A stretch of DNA of 64,000 bases from Mesorhizobium tamadayense (GTDB lineage: Bacteria; Pseudomonadota; Alphaproteobacteria; Rhizobiales; Rhizobiaceae). Shown here piece after piece: positions 17,951 through 26,113 of the stretch (position 1 is the stretch's first letter; each line of letters starts with the position of its first letter). The position numbers and the translations under genes were made by a program. The stretch lies in assembly GCF_003863365.1 (NCBI RefSeq), contig NZ_RQXT01000035.1, positions 1-64,000 of the forward strand, written 5' to 3'. The notes below the pieces were generated by a model. That model did no database searches, was not told the origin of the DNA, and was given only the letters and a program-made list of their open reading frames with translations.

Positions 17951-18580
17951 ATGACCGATCATTGCGGACATCGCGAACCGAGTCTGACCAGCGCCACCGA
18001 GGCGCGCGGGCTGGAAGCGCTGATCTCGCGGGCGGCGCGAGCCGGCAGGGGGCCGGCTCCAGTGGAGCGCTGGAATCCGGACTTCTGCGGCGATCTCGAC
18101 ATGGAGATCAAGGCCGACGGCACGTGGTTCTATCTCGGAACGCCGATCGGGCGCATGCCGCTGGTGCAGCTTTTTTCGAGCGTCTTGCGCAAGGACGCCG
18201 ACGGCAAGACCTACCTCGTGACACCGGTGGAGCGCGTGGGGATCCGCGTCGCCGACGCGCCCTTTGTCGCCGTCGAGATGAACGTGTCGGGAACCGGCGA
18301 CGATCAGGTCATCACCTTTCGCACCAATGTCGGCGACGTCGTCACCGCCGGACCCGGCCATCCGCTGCGCTTCGTCGACGAGGACACCACAGGCGGGCTC
18401 AAGCCCTATGTGCTGGTGCGCGGGCGGCTGGAGGCCTTGGTGGCGCGACCGGTGATGTATGAGCTGGTCGAGCATGGCGAGGAGATCGACATCGACGGCA
18501 GGGCAATGTTCGCCGTGCGCTCCGGCGGCGAGGTCTATCCGATCATGCCGGCCGAGAAACTCGAGCGGCTAAGCGCGTGA
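17951..18580 (+). CDS. DUF1285 domain-containing protein
   Basis: A 209-residue protein of the DUF1285 family: VERWNPDFCGDLDMEIKADGTWFYLGTPIGR is the characteristic opening and LVTPVERVGIRVADAPFVAVEM the middle. The ATG at 17951 follows an in-frame GTG at 17945, and either could start translation. It begins a tight three-gene operon: its TGA shares a base with the NUDIX ATG, and the NUDIX stop overlaps the CCA-adding enzyme. Function is unknown. The conserved linkage with tRNA maturation is suggestive only. Confidence 0.87.
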   Translation: MTDHCGHREPSLTSATEARGLEALISRAARAGRGPAPVERWNPDFCGDLDMEIKADGTWFYLGTPIGRMPLVQLFSSVLRKDADGKTYLVTPVERVGIRVADAPFVAVEMNVSGTGDDQVITFRTNVGDVVTAGPGHPLRFVDEDTTGGLKPYVLVRGRLEALVARPVMYELVEHGEEIDIDGRAMFAVRSGGEVYPIMPAEKLERLSA

Positions 18581-19212
18581 TGGACCAGGTGGCGCCGGTG
18601 CCGTTCTCGATCGCGGATTTTCGCGCCCGCGCTGCGGCGCAGGCCGAGGCGCAACCCGGCGACGAGTTCGGCGATCACCGCTACAATCCAGGCCATCCCA
18701 GGCTGAAGCACATCAAGCCGCTGCGCGACGCCGCGGTGCTTATCCCGGTCATCGATCACGCCGACGGCGCCACGGTGCTGCTGACCAAGCGCGCCGAGAA
18801 GCTGCGCAGCCATTCCGGCCAGGTGGCCTTTCCCGGCGGCACCATCGATCCGACCGATCCCGGCCCGGAAGCGACGGCGCTGCGAGAAACGTTCGAGGAA
18901 ATCGGCCTCGACCGCGACCACATCGAAATCGTCGGCCGCATGCCCGACTACATCTCCGGCAGCGGCTACCGCATCGTGCCGGTGCTTTCCGTGGTGCGGC
19001 CGGGCTTTTCGCTGACGCTCAATGCCGACGAGGTCGACGCCGCCTTCGAGGTGCCGCTGCGCTTCCTGATGGACCCTACCAACCACGCGCGCGACAGCCG
19101 CATGTGGAACGACCTCGAATGGTTCTTCTACGAGATGCCCTATGGCGGCCAGCGCATCTGGGGCGTCACCGCCGGAATCATCCGCACACTCTATGAAAGG
19201 CTCTATGCATGA
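18580..19212 (+). CDS. NUDIX hydrolase, CoA pyrophosphatase type
   Basis: A 210-residue NUDIX protein of the NudL/CoA pyrophosphatase branch. HSGQVAFPGGTIDPTDPG followed by EATALRETFEEIGL contains the Nudix box with the REx-x-EE core and the UPF0035-like segment LLTKRAEKLRSHSGQVAFPGG. Such enzymes cleave CoA or its oxidised forms to phosphopantetheine and 3',5'-ADP with Mg or Mn. The ATG at 18580 overlaps the upstream TGA as TGATG; a GTG one codon earlier is possible. The stop overlaps the next ATG. Confidence 0.9.
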   Translation: MDQVAPVPFSIADFRARAAAQAEAQPGDEFGDHRYNPGHPRLKHIKPLRDAAVLIPVIDHADGATVLLTKRAEKLRSHSGQVAFPGGTIDPTDPGPEATALRETFEEIGLDRDHIEIVGRMPDYISGSGYRIVPVLSVVRPGFSLTLNADEVDAAFEVPLRFLMDPTNHARDSRMWNDLEWFFYEMPYGGQRIWGVTAGIIRTLYERLYA

Positions 19213-20477
19213 GCACGGGGGTGTCTCTCTCCGGCAGGGCCGACTGGCTGGACGAAAAGCATCTGCAGAAGCTGCTTGCCGCGCTGACGGAGGGCGGCGA
19301 AGGGGCGCGCGTGGCCGGCGGAGCGGTGCGCAATGCGCTGATCGGCCAACCGGTCGCCGACATCGACATCGCCGCTACGACCCTGCCCGAGGAAACGATC
19401 CGCCGCGCCCAGGCCGCCGGCTTCAAGACGGTGCCGACCGGGATCGAGCACGGCACCATCACGGCGATCGCGGGCGGCAAGGCCTATGAGGTCACGACGC
19501 TCAGGGCCGATATCGAGACCGACGGCAGGCGGGCCAAAGTGACGTTCGGGCGCGACTGGAAGGCGGACGCCGAGCGGCGCGATTTCACCATCAACGCGCT
19601 CTATGCCGAAGCCGACGGCACGGTCGTCGACCTTGTCGGCGGCGTCGCTGATATCGAGGCGCGCCGCTTGCGCTTCATCGGCGATCCGGAAGCGCGCATC
19701 CGCGAGGATTATCTGCGCATCCTGCGCTTCTTCCGTTTCTTCGCCTGGTACGGCGACGGCCGGCCTGACGCCGAGGGCTTGAAGGCCTGCGCGAGGCTGA
19801 AGGACGGGCTCGCGCGGCTCTCGGCCGAACGCGTGTGGTCCGAGCTGAAGAAGCTGCTTTCGGCCCCCGATCCTTCGCGCGCCCTGCTGTGGATGCGTCA
19901 GGCCGGCGTTCTCACCGCCGTGCTGCCGGAGAGCGAGAAATGGGGCATCGACGCCATCCACGGGCTGGTCAGGACCGAAAAGGATCTCGGCTGGAACGCC
20001 GATCCGCTGCTCAGGCTGGAGGCAATGGTTCCGCCGGATGCCGCGCGCATGAAGACGCTTGCCGAAAGGCTCAGATTTTCGAACGGCGAGGGCGAACGGC
20101 TCAAGCAATGGGCGCTGACGGCTTCGCCGGAACACAAGACGACCGAGACGGAATTCTCGAAAAAGCTCTATTTCGGCGATCGCGAAGGCTTCGTCGATCG
20201 GCTGCGGCTCGCGCTCGCCGCCGCGCGCGCACGTGCCGTCGAGGACAATCAGGCCCTGATGGAAGCCGGCGGCTTCTCGCGCCTGCTTGGCTTCGCGTTG
20301 AAATGGCAGAAGCCGGTATTCCCCATCAAGGGCGCTCACCTCACCAAACTCGGCGCGTCGCCCGGGCCGAAGCTCGGCGCGATCCTGAGAAACCTCGAGA
20401 AGGAATGGGTCGATTCTGGCTTCATCCTGGACCGCGGCGCGCTGCTCGAACGCGCTGCGAAAGCTCTCGAGGGTTAG
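19209..20477 (+). CDS. cca: CCA tRNA nucleotidyltransferase
   Basis: A 422-residue class II nucleotidyltransferase that adds or repairs the 3' CCA of tRNA. GGAVRNALIG (template-independent polymerase motif) is followed by the catalytic DIDIA. RRDFTINALYAE, DLVGGVADIEARRLRFIGDP and IREDYLRILRFFRFFAWYG are the standard downstream motifs. The C-terminal ~170 residues are the alphaproteobacterial helical extension. Its ATG overlaps the NUDIX stop. It ends 25 bp before the convergent S8 peptidase gene. Confidence 0.93.
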   Translation: MSTGVSLSGRADWLDEKHLQKLLAALTEGGEGARVAGGAVRNALIGQPVADIDIAATTLPEETIRRAQAAGFKTVPTGIEHGTITAIAGGKAYEVTTLRADIETDGRRAKVTFGRDWKADAERRDFTINALYAEADGTVVDLVGGVADIEARRLRFIGDPEARIREDYLRILRFFRFFAWYGDGRPDAEGLKACARLKDGLARLSAERVWSELKKLLSAPDPSRALLWMRQAGVLTAVLPESEKWGIDAIHGLVRTEKDLGWNADPLLRLEAMVPPDAARMKTLAERLRFSNGEGERLKQWALTASPEHKTTETEFSKKLYFGDREGFVDRLRLALAAARARAVEDNQALMEAGGFSRLLGFALKWQKPVFPIKGAHLTKLGASPGPKLGAILRNLEKEWVDSGFILDRGALLERAAKALEG

Positions 20478-20502
20478 ATGACGCCTGAACGATCGGCGCG
20501 GC

Positions 20503-21483
20503 TCACTTGATCGCCACGGGAGCGAGGGCGCGCGAAAGACTCGCCTCGCCCTTGCCGTAGACCGCAGGATCGTAGTTAGCCAGTGTGTCGGTGCGAGCCG
20601 TGTTGAGCAGGTCGTTGGTGATCTGAACCGGCGTCGCCTTGGTGAACTTGCTGCCGATGATCGCGGCGTAGCCGGAGATGATCGGCGCGGCGAAGGACGT
20701 GCCGTAAAGGCCGGTCTTGTCGCCCTCGACGCCGACCACGAGGAAGTGGCTCTGCACGAGCGGGTCGGAACCGGCGTAGTTGGAATACCAGGCAAGCGCG
20801 GCCTTGTTGGATGTCGTGCCGTTGGTCGACAGCGCGCCGGCAAAGATCGCCGTCGGCTTGCCGATCAGGGCGAGGTCAAGATAGTCCTGCTGGCCGCCTG
20901 TGACGCCGCCGACCGCCACCGCGTCGTTTCCGGCCGCTTTCGAGACTATGGCCGATCCCTTGGTGGCGTAGGAGATGATCGATGCCTCCTCAGGGGCCCA
21001 CCAGATCTGGTTCACGCCGTAGCCCGCGGCGGTATACATGCCGTAGCTGAGGTTGAGCACGTTGCGGCCGCCTGCCAGCGACACGGCCGAGCTTGTGGAA
21101 AAATCCTTGGAGCGTATGGTCGCCGCGGGAGCGATCATGCTCGCTTCCTCGCGCGTCCATTCACCGTGCCTTTGGGTCTGCACCCCGATCCCGAAATTGC
21201 CGGAGAAGCGCGACGAACTGCTGAAGTCGTCAACGATGGTGATGGTGACACCCTTGCCCTTGTAGCCCTTAGCCCATGCGGCGCCGACGTCGGGGCTCAT
21301 CCAGTTCCGCACTGCCTGTGTGGTCTTCGCGGCCGGGATCCTCGCGCTCACGCATATTGACCCGCCGCCATGGCAAAGTGCTGCCATCTCGTCCGCGTCG
21401 AGGGCTTCCTGCGCCGACGCGGCCGATGCCGGCAGAAGGACGAGAGCGGCGGCAATGGCGAACTTCCAACGACTACCAGACAT
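20503..21483 (-). CDS. secreted S8 (subtilisin-like) serine peptidase
   Basis: 326 residues from the ATG at 21483. The signal peptide ends at AASAQ. A subtilisin fold follows with a recognisable triad: Asp at VDDF (85/86), His106 in RHGEWT and Ser263 in GTSFAAP, plus oxyanion Asn186 in AAGND. The Asp context is unusual because the family normally has DTG or DSG. The protein is short, with no propeptide I9 region evident. It is exported, and substrates are unknown. The gene upstream on the same strand (88 bp away) encodes a small, possibly outer-membrane, protein. An open frame to 21585 exists but begins before the signal sequence. Confidence 0.82.
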   Translation of the reverse strand: MSGSRWKFAIAAALVLLPASAASAQEALDADEMAALCHGGGSICVSARIPAAKTTQAVRNWMSPDVGAAWAKGYKGKGVTITIVDDFSSSSRFSGNFGIGVQTQRHGEWTREEASMIAPAATIRSKDFSTSSAVSLAGGRNVLNLSYGMYTAAGYGVNQIWWAPEEASIISYATKGSAIVSKAAGNDAVAVGGVTGGQQDYLDLALIGKPTAIFAGALSTNGTTSNKAALAWYSNYAGSDPLVQSHFLVVGVEGDKTGLYGTSFAAPIISGYAAIIGSKFTKATPVQITNDLLNTARTDTLANYDPAVYGKGEASLSRALAPVAIK

Positions 21484-21571
21484 AGTCTTACTCCCGGTCA
21501 AACTGGAACGAGGACGGACGATTTGCGAAATACGGGGGCAAGAAGACTTCTCATGCCTGGCCTCCCGGCGG

Positions 21572-22150
21572 TCAGAAAGTAACACGGTAATTGAGCCACA
21601 GGTGCAGCCTCTCGGGTGTAGCGTTAACCAGATATTTCAGCGTTTCCTCAGGTGCCGTCTCGCCGGCCGCGAGGCGGCAGTTGACGCTGTAGGTGCCAAG
21701 ATTCCCGTAGTCGGCGACGCAGGGCCTTTCGGTGAGGTTGCCGCCGATGATCGAGGTAACCGACAGGGACAGGGTGCTGCTCGGGCTGGGATGGGTCTGG
21801 GTGAGAAAGCCGAGCTTGAGGCTCGGCGCGATGCGATACTTCTCGCCTTGTTCTCCGGTCCCAATTCCCCACAGGATGCCGCTGCTTTCGGTCAACTGGG
21901 TGAGAAGGTCGACGTGCAGGTCGAGCCAATTGGCGTGGTACCACCGATTGAACGAGACCCACCTTCCGTCCTGCAATTCGTAGCCGCCGTTGCCGAGGTC
22001 TCTCGCGCGATCGCTGAGCGGCGAGCCCTGGTGGATATCGACGAGCGAGGTGGTCATTTCCTGGGCGGCCGCCGGCGACGCGCAGAGGAACGCGCACAAC
22101 AACAGCGCCGCCGTTCGCGAACCGCCTCGATTGTCGGATTTTTCGCGCAT
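21572..22150 (-). CDS. secreted protein, possible outer-membrane beta-barrel
   Basis: 192 residues from the ATG at 22150. The N-terminus is basic, then hydrophobic (AALLLCAFLCASPAAAQE), giving a signal peptide cut after AAAQ. The mature part has amphipathic strand-like segments (RWVSFNRWYHANWLDLHVDLL, TLSLSVTSIIGG), two cysteines (RPCVADYG and VNCRLA), and ends in LNYRVTF with a C-terminal phenylalanine as in outer-membrane barrels. No family was recognised. It lies directly ahead of the S8 peptidase gene, and co-transcription is likely. Confidence 0.6.
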   Translation of the reverse strand: MREKSDNRGGSRTAALLLCAFLCASPAAAQEMTTSLVDIHQGSPLSDRARDLGNGGYELQDGRWVSFNRWYHANWLDLHVDLLTQLTESSGILWGIGTGEQGEKYRIAPSLKLGFLTQTHPSPSSTLSLSVTSIIGGNLTERPCVADYGNLGTYSVNCRLAAGETAPEETLKYLVNATPERLHLWLNYRVTF

Positions 22151-22410
22151 GCGCGAAGCACCTCGCCCACCGGATCCGGATAGCGCCTGGATGGCGACAG
22201 CTCCTCGGACAGCCGCCTTTGGCCGGATCATACGCTCGACGATCGCATGGAGACCGTTACCGCGGGGTTATCGAAGCCGGTACGAATATAAGTTTCTGCT
22301 TGAATTCGGCGAAAGCCGGGTCATTGCCGGCGGTCGGGACGAAAAAAAGCGAGATGCGCCTGGATGCTGCATCCCGCTCGCCGTCTTGTTAGTAGTCGTG
22401 CGAAACCGGT

Positions 22411-22596
22411 TCAGGCCGCGTCGCGGACCTTCTCGATGCGCGAGCGGATCGCCTCGATCATGGTCTCGCGGATGATGGTTTCGCCATGGGTCTCGCGCAT
22501 GTGCTCGACGGCACGGCGCATGACCTCCGCTTCCTCCTCGGCGCGGGTGTGCCAGTCACAGCCAGGGACGAGTGTTCCGCATTGGAATTCCTTCAT
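22411..22596 (-). CDS. DUF1059 domain-containing protein
   Basis: A 61-residue DUF1059 protein: MKEFQCGTLVPGCDW is the N-terminal half with two cysteines, then an acidic helix, and HMRETHGE is the conserved histidine-containing end of the domain. Proteins of this kind are small and cytoplasmic and their function is unknown; the Cys/His pattern hints at metal binding. It is monocistronic, with its own Shine-Dalgarno (GGAAAG). Confidence 0.85.
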   Translation of the reverse strand: MKEFQCGTLVPGCDWHTRAEEEAEVMRRAVEHMRETHGETIIRETMIEAIRSRIEKVRDAA

Positions 22597-22660
22597 GGGT
22601 TTTCCCTTTCCTCGCTGCGGAGCGGTTCAGCTTCGACCACTCCAGCCGTTGCTTTTTACG

Positions 22661-22702
22661 CAATCCCGCATGGAAAACCGCTAGGCACTTTTCCTGGAAT
22701 TG
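22661..22702. repeat. interspersed palindrome, GAATTGC family (copy 2)
   Basis: CAATCCCGCATGGAAAACCG on the left and CACTTTTCCTGGAATTG on the right. It has the same order and spacing as the copy at 10393-10436, upstream of the DUF1059 gene. Confidence 0.6.
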
Positions 22703-22790
22703 CTCAAGTGGATAATCATAACACATGTCGCCGGCTTCGGTTGCATCAAGAGTAGTGCTGTCGGGGACGACCGGTCAAAGTGCTGAAGCC

Positions 22791-22819
22791 GAAAAAGGCG
22801 GAGCAGTACCGCTCCGCCT
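22791..22819 (-). terminator. intrinsic terminator of the DUF1344 gene
   Basis: On the minus strand AGGCGGAGC and GCTCCGCCT form a perfect 9-bp stem around a six-base loop and are followed by TTTTTC. It lies 36 bp after the stop of the DUF1344 gene. Confidence 0.85.
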
Positions 22820-22854
22820 CCTCGTTGCCTGATCTGCTAAGGCTAAGCGGTCCG

Positions 22855-23115
22855 TCACTTCATGATCTTGACGGCCTCGGCGATCTTGTTCTTGCCGCTC
22901 ACGTCCCAGGAAACGCGGACCTTCTCGCCCGGCTTGATGCCCGGATCCTTGAACGCATTGGACAGCGTGAAGGTCGATCCGTTGTCCAGAACAAGGCTCA
23001 TGGCCGTTCCATCAAAGCTCTTGACCGTGCCGGTGGTGTGCTTGACCGCGGCGAACGCGGCGCCGCCGGAGGCGAGAAAGGCAGCGGTTGCTGCCGTCAC
23101 AATAAGCTTGCGCAT
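22855..23115 (-). CDS. DUF1344 domain-containing secreted protein
   Basis: 86 residues from the ATG at 23115, which has GGAG upstream. The signal peptide MRKLIVTAATAAFLASGG is followed by AFA. The mature ~60-residue domain has TGTVKSFDGTAMSLVLDNGS and KPGEKVRVSWDVSGK, the DUF1344 pattern of small periplasmic beta-barrel-like proteins in Rhizobiales. It is monocistronic, with a strong terminator. Function is unknown. Confidence 0.85.
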   Translation of the reverse strand: MRKLIVTAATAAFLASGGAAFAAVKHTTGTVKSFDGTAMSLVLDNGSTFTLSNAFKDPGIKPGEKVRVSWDVSGKNKIAEAVKIMK

Positions 23116-23361
23116 GGCATGCTCTCCTGGAAATGCGGGCACCCGTTTGGCAAGGCACCCCTCTCGATCAGGGCCGTCCGGTCGCGTCGGGTCGCGGCTC
23201 GCGGAAGTTTCGAACCGCCGGCGCTTCCCGACCCCGGGACGTTAAATAACTCAATTTTTTCAAAAGGATATTAGACGAAAAAGAAATCGAAGTCGCCACA
23301 TTGTCCGCCAAGATTTGCCGAATGGGACATCAATGCGGCCAACCTTGCGCTCACCGGATTT

Positions 23362-24276
23362 TTACGGCCATTTTACCTCGGGCGGCAGGCTGGACAGGAT
23401 CGAGGCGACATTGCCGCCGGTCGTCAGGCCGAAGATGGTGCCGCGATCGTGAAGCAAATTGAATTCGACGTAACGGCCGCGCCGGATGAGCTGCTCGTCG
23501 CGGTCGCCGTCGGTCCAGTTCTGGTTGAAATTACCGCGCACCAGGTGGGAATAGACGACGAGGAAGGATCGGCCGACATCCTGGACGAAATTGAAATCGG
23601 CGTCCCAGCCGCCTTTGTCCTCGCCCGAACGCAGCCAGTCGAAAAAGATGCCGCCGACGCCGCGCGGCTCGTTGCGATGCGGCAGGAAGAAGTACTCGTC
23701 GCACCACGCCTTGAATTTCGGGTAGTCGGCGACGGCGGCGTTCTTCTCGCAGGCGAACTGCATGGCGCGGTGGAAGGCGAGGGTATCGGGGTCGTCCTGG
23801 GTGCGGCGGCGGTCGAGCACCGGCGTCAGGTCCGCGCCGCCGCCGAACCACTGGCGCGTGGTCACGACCATGCGCGTGTTCATATGCACGGCCGGCACGT
23901 TCGGGTTCCAGGGGTGCGCGATCAGCGAAATGCCGCTCGCCCAGAAGCGCGGATCCTCCTCGGCGCCGGGCATCTGCTTGCGGAATTCGGGAGAGAATTC
24001 GCCGTAGACGGTCGATGTGTGAACGCCGACCTTCTCGAAGACGCGGCCGCGCATCATCGACATGGTGCCGCCGCCGCCTTTGCCCTCGTCGCGCTCCCAG
24101 GGAGTCTTCTCGAAACGGCCGGGCGACCAGGACGATTGCGGTCCCGTGAGTTCCTGCTCGATCTGCTCGAATGTGGCGCAGATGCGCTCGCGCAGCGCCT
24201 CGAACCAGAGGCGGGCCTTCATCTTCTTCTGCTCGATGTCGGCCGGCAGTCCCACAGGAAGGTCAGGTCGTTCCAA
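23362..24276 (-). CDS. hemF: oxygen-dependent coproporphyrinogen III oxidase
   Basis: A 304-residue HemF that converts coproporphyrinogen III to protoporphyrinogen IX with O2. Family motifs present are FGGGADLTPV, HMNTRMVVTT, RGVGGIFFDWL, and RRGRYVEFNLLHDRGTIFGL with GNVASILSSLPP at the end. Translation appears to start at TTG (24274-24276), since there is no ATG at the family N-terminus; GGAG lies close upstream. The nearest internal ATG would remove 18 residues. It is a single gene. No clear FNR/CRP site was found upstream. Confidence 0.93.
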   Translation of the reverse strand: MERPDLPVGLPADIEQKKMKARLWFEALRERICATFEQIEQELTGPQSSWSPGRFEKTPWERDEGKGGGGTMSMMRGRVFEKVGVHTSTVYGEFSPEFRKQMPGAEEDPRFWASGISLIAHPWNPNVPAVHMNTRMVVTTRQWFGGGADLTPVLDRRRTQDDPDTLAFHRAMQFACEKNAAVADYPKFKAWCDEYFFLPHRNEPRGVGGIFFDWLRSGEDKGGWDADFNFVQDVGRSFLVVYSHLVRGNFNQNWTDGDRDEQLIRRGRYVEFNLLHDRGTIFGLTTGGNVASILSSLPPEVKWP

Positions 24277-24400
24277 TTCCGTCTCCAGTCACGGGCTAGC
24301 CTGCCCGACAAAATGACTCGTTTTTTCCCGGCGCGATCCCTAATCTCTTAAGGGCAAGGGTCAAGTCCTGTCTGACCAAGGCGCAAAAAGGAGTTCCTTC

Positions 24401-24658
24401 GTGCGCACCCCGGCAAGACCGCCGCTGGACGGCTTGAAGAGGAGGCTGGAGCGCTCGCGGGCCGAGCGCGAAAGACAGCCGCGCGACGGATTCCTGCGCG
24501 AGACCTTCGTGCTGCCCCGCCCGGACGCGCGTCTCAAAGCCAAGGAATGGTTCGAGCGTTTCCCCAAGCAAGCCTACTGGACCGAGATCGAAAGCTGGTT
24601 CGAACGGCCGGGCGACGTCATCGAATTCACCATGCGGCGGCTGCCGGCGGCGGATTAG
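24401..24658 (+). CDS. conserved small protein of unknown function
   Basis: 85 residues with a GTG start at 24401 and a well-placed AAAGGAG. The protein is charged and helical, with a basic N-terminal half (RRLERSRAERERQPRDG) and a C-terminal part containing WFERFPKQAYWTEIESWFERPGD. No transmembrane segment or known domain was found. The codon use and the Shine-Dalgarno argue for a real gene. It is divergent from hemF. Confidence 0.6.
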   Translation: MRTPARPPLDGLKRRLERSRAERERQPRDGFLRETFVLPRPDARLKAKEWFERFPKQAYWTEIESWFERPGDVIEFTMRRLPAAD

Positions 24659-24725
24659 GGTGTGTTGATATTCAGGTGATGCCGGCCTGAATACACACCT
24701 TAGAGCGCGAGTTAGAGCGCGAGCC
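24659..24725. repeat. interspersed palindromic repeat, third copy of the 1131 family
   Basis: GTGTGTTGATATTCAGGTG followed by GATGCCGGCCTG matches the cores at 1135 and 1278. The flanks GGTGTGTT and AATACACACC form a palindrome. A short direct repeat, AGAGCGCGAG twice, follows (24703-24723). It lies between the small protein gene and the 3' end of soxR. Confidence 0.6.
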
Positions 24726-24728
24726 GTC

Positions 24729-25172
24729 TCAGGGCGCCAGCAGCCGCCTCGCGCCGGTTCCTTCCCTGGCCAGCTTGTCGTCCCTGTTCCTGAGCGGGCA
24801 TTTGTCGATCGACATGCAGCCGCAGCCGATGCAGTCGGTCAGGCCGTCGCGCAGCTTCTTCAACTGGGCGATCTTGTGATCGAGCCCGTCGCGCCAGGCC
24901 GTTGAAAGCAGGTTCCAATCCTCGCGCGTCGGCGTTCGGCCCTCGGGCAGGGATTGGAACGCCGCGGCGATCTCGGCGAGCGAGATGCCGACTTCCTGGG
25001 CGACACGGATGATCGCCACCCGTCTCAGCACGTCGCGGCTGTACCGGCGCTGATTGCCCGCCGTGCGATGGCTGCGGATCAGCCCGCGCGCTTCGTAAAA
25101 ATGCAGCGCCGATACCGCCACGCCGCTGCGCATCGCCACTTGGCCGACCGTCAATTCCTTCACCAGAGCCAT
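24729..25172 (-). CDS. soxR: redox-sensitive transcriptional activator SoxR
   Basis: A 147-residue MerR-family regulator. The N-terminal helix-turn-helix begins ELTVGQVAMRSGVAVSALHFYE, with SHRTAGNQRRYSRDVLRR as the wing. A dimerisation helix follows, and the C-terminal [2Fe-2S] cluster motif is CIGCGCMSIDKC (C114, C117, C119, C125), the SoxR signature. It responds to redox-active compounds. The start at 25172 excludes an upstream open stretch. A SoxR-type operator is 15-45 bp upstream. No soxS is present, as usual outside enterics, so SoxR probably controls its own small regulon. Confidence 0.94.
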   Translation of the reverse strand: MALVKELTVGQVAMRSGVAVSALHFYEARGLIRSHRTAGNQRRYSRDVLRRVAIIRVAQEVGISLAEIAAAFQSLPEGRTPTREDWNLLSTAWRDGLDHKIAQLKKLRDGLTDCIGCGCMSIDKCPLRNRDDKLAREGTGARRLLAP

Positions 25173-25186
25173 CTCGCACTTTCCGC

Positions 25187-25217
25187 TTGACCTCAAGTTA
25201 GGTTGAGCTTGTAGCGA
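25187..25217 (+). promoter_or_regulatory. SoxR-box promoter with 19-bp spacer
   Basis: TTGACC at 25187-25192 is a near-consensus -35. The dyad CCTCAAGTTAGGTTGAGC fills a spacer of exactly 19 bp and leads to TAGCGA as a weak -10 at 25212-25217. A 19-bp spacer overlapping the dyad is the hallmark of MerR/SoxR-activated promoters. It points right, away from soxR and into the 3' end of the minus-strand trmL region. Confidence 0.7.
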
Positions 25218-25290
25218 AGGGGCGGTGATATGGCAAATGCAGGAGAAGGCGATGTGCGCCTGGGTAAGAATGACGCCGCAAGTGGAGGCC

Positions 25291-25778
25291 TTACGCGACA
25301 GGAGCGAGGGGCTGAGGATACTGTCTGAGCTGGCGGAGCGCTTCGCCCGCGACCATCGCGGCGGACAGCGCGACATTGACGCTGCGCGCTCCCGCCCGCA
25401 TCGGGATGGTCAGCCGCGCGTCCGCCGCCTGGTGAATCTCTTCCGGCACGCCGGCGGATTCGCGGCCGAACAGAAGGATATCGCCGGCGGCGAAGGTAAA
25501 GCCTGTATAGGCGGTCGCGGCCTTGGTGGTGAGCAGCACCAGGCGGCGCGCCTTCGTCCGGCGCCACGCTTCGAAGGCGTGCCAGTCGGCATGGCGGGAA
25601 AGCGCCGCCATTTCGAGGTAATCCATGCCGGCCCGTTTCAGCGCCCGATCGGAGATGGGAAGCCGGCCGGCTCGATGATGTCGACGCTGAGATCAAGGCA
25701 GGCGGCGAAGCGCAGGATTGTCCCGGTGTTGCCGGCGATATCCGGCTGGTAGAGCGCGATGCGGAGACGATAGTTCAT
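25291..25778 (-). pseudogene. trmL: tRNA (cytidine(34)-2'-O)-methyltransferase TrmL, frameshifted
   Basis: The N-terminal part from the ATG at 25778 reads MNYRLRIALYQPDIAGNTGT and continues to IIEPAGFP. The C-terminal part, in another frame, reads KRAGMDYLEMAAL to the stop at 25291 and includes LLFGRESAGVPEEIH and IPMRAGARSVNVALSAAMV. Together they make one normal ~162-residue SPOUT enzyme that 2'-O-methylates position 34 of leucine tRNAs. The two frames join if one C is added to the CCC run at 25657-25659 (GGG on the plus strand), restoring GFPISDRALKRAG. So either this is a real one-base deletion or a base is missing from this sequence. Programmed frameshifting seems unlikely. Downstream on the same strand is soxR. 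Confidence 0.85.
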
Positions 25779-25918
25779 TTCCGCATCCTTCTAATAAGTG
25801 GCAGATCGGCCACAGGCATCCCCAGCTTTTGGCGATTTCTGGACTGGCGGGTGGTCATTTTCTGCGAAGGCGAGTATATGCCCATCATCGTCAACCCGAA
25901 CCGAAGGAGGGGGACCAC

Positions 25919-25996
25919 ATGATGACCATGCACTTCCAGCTCCTCTCCGGGGCTCTTGTATGCCCAACGGCGGTTTCGGTACGACGATTCTCCTGA
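25919..25996 (+). CDS. possible short ORF or leader peptide
   Basis: 25 codons starting ATGATGACC, preceded by AAGGAGG at 25903-25909 with nine bases between them, the strongest Shine-Dalgarno in this area. The peptide begins MMTMHFQLLSGALVCPTAVS and ends RRFS. It resembles nothing I recognise. It could be a leader peptide for the downstream gene or spurious. Reported only because of the ribosome-binding site. Confidence 0.25.
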   Translation: MMTMHFQLLSGALVCPTAVSVRRFS

Positions 25997-26113
25997 CACT
26001 TTAAGGCCTCATCGCACCGATTCCCGCCGAACCCAGTTTCGGCTTCTCGAAGGAATCTCGCGATGTTTTTCAAACTACCAAAGGGGCGCGCCGCCCCACC
26101 TGAACGTGTAGGG

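Noticed and set aside
23291..23345. A possible FNR-like site TTG-N13-CAA upstream of the DUF1344 and hemF region
   Set aside because: The half-sites are too far apart and lack the TTGAT/ATCAA arms.
25225..25752. A plus-strand frame opposite trmL
   Set aside because: Low-complexity antisense translation with no family resemblance; only the short 25230-25328 frame is mentioned, in connection with the SoxR box.
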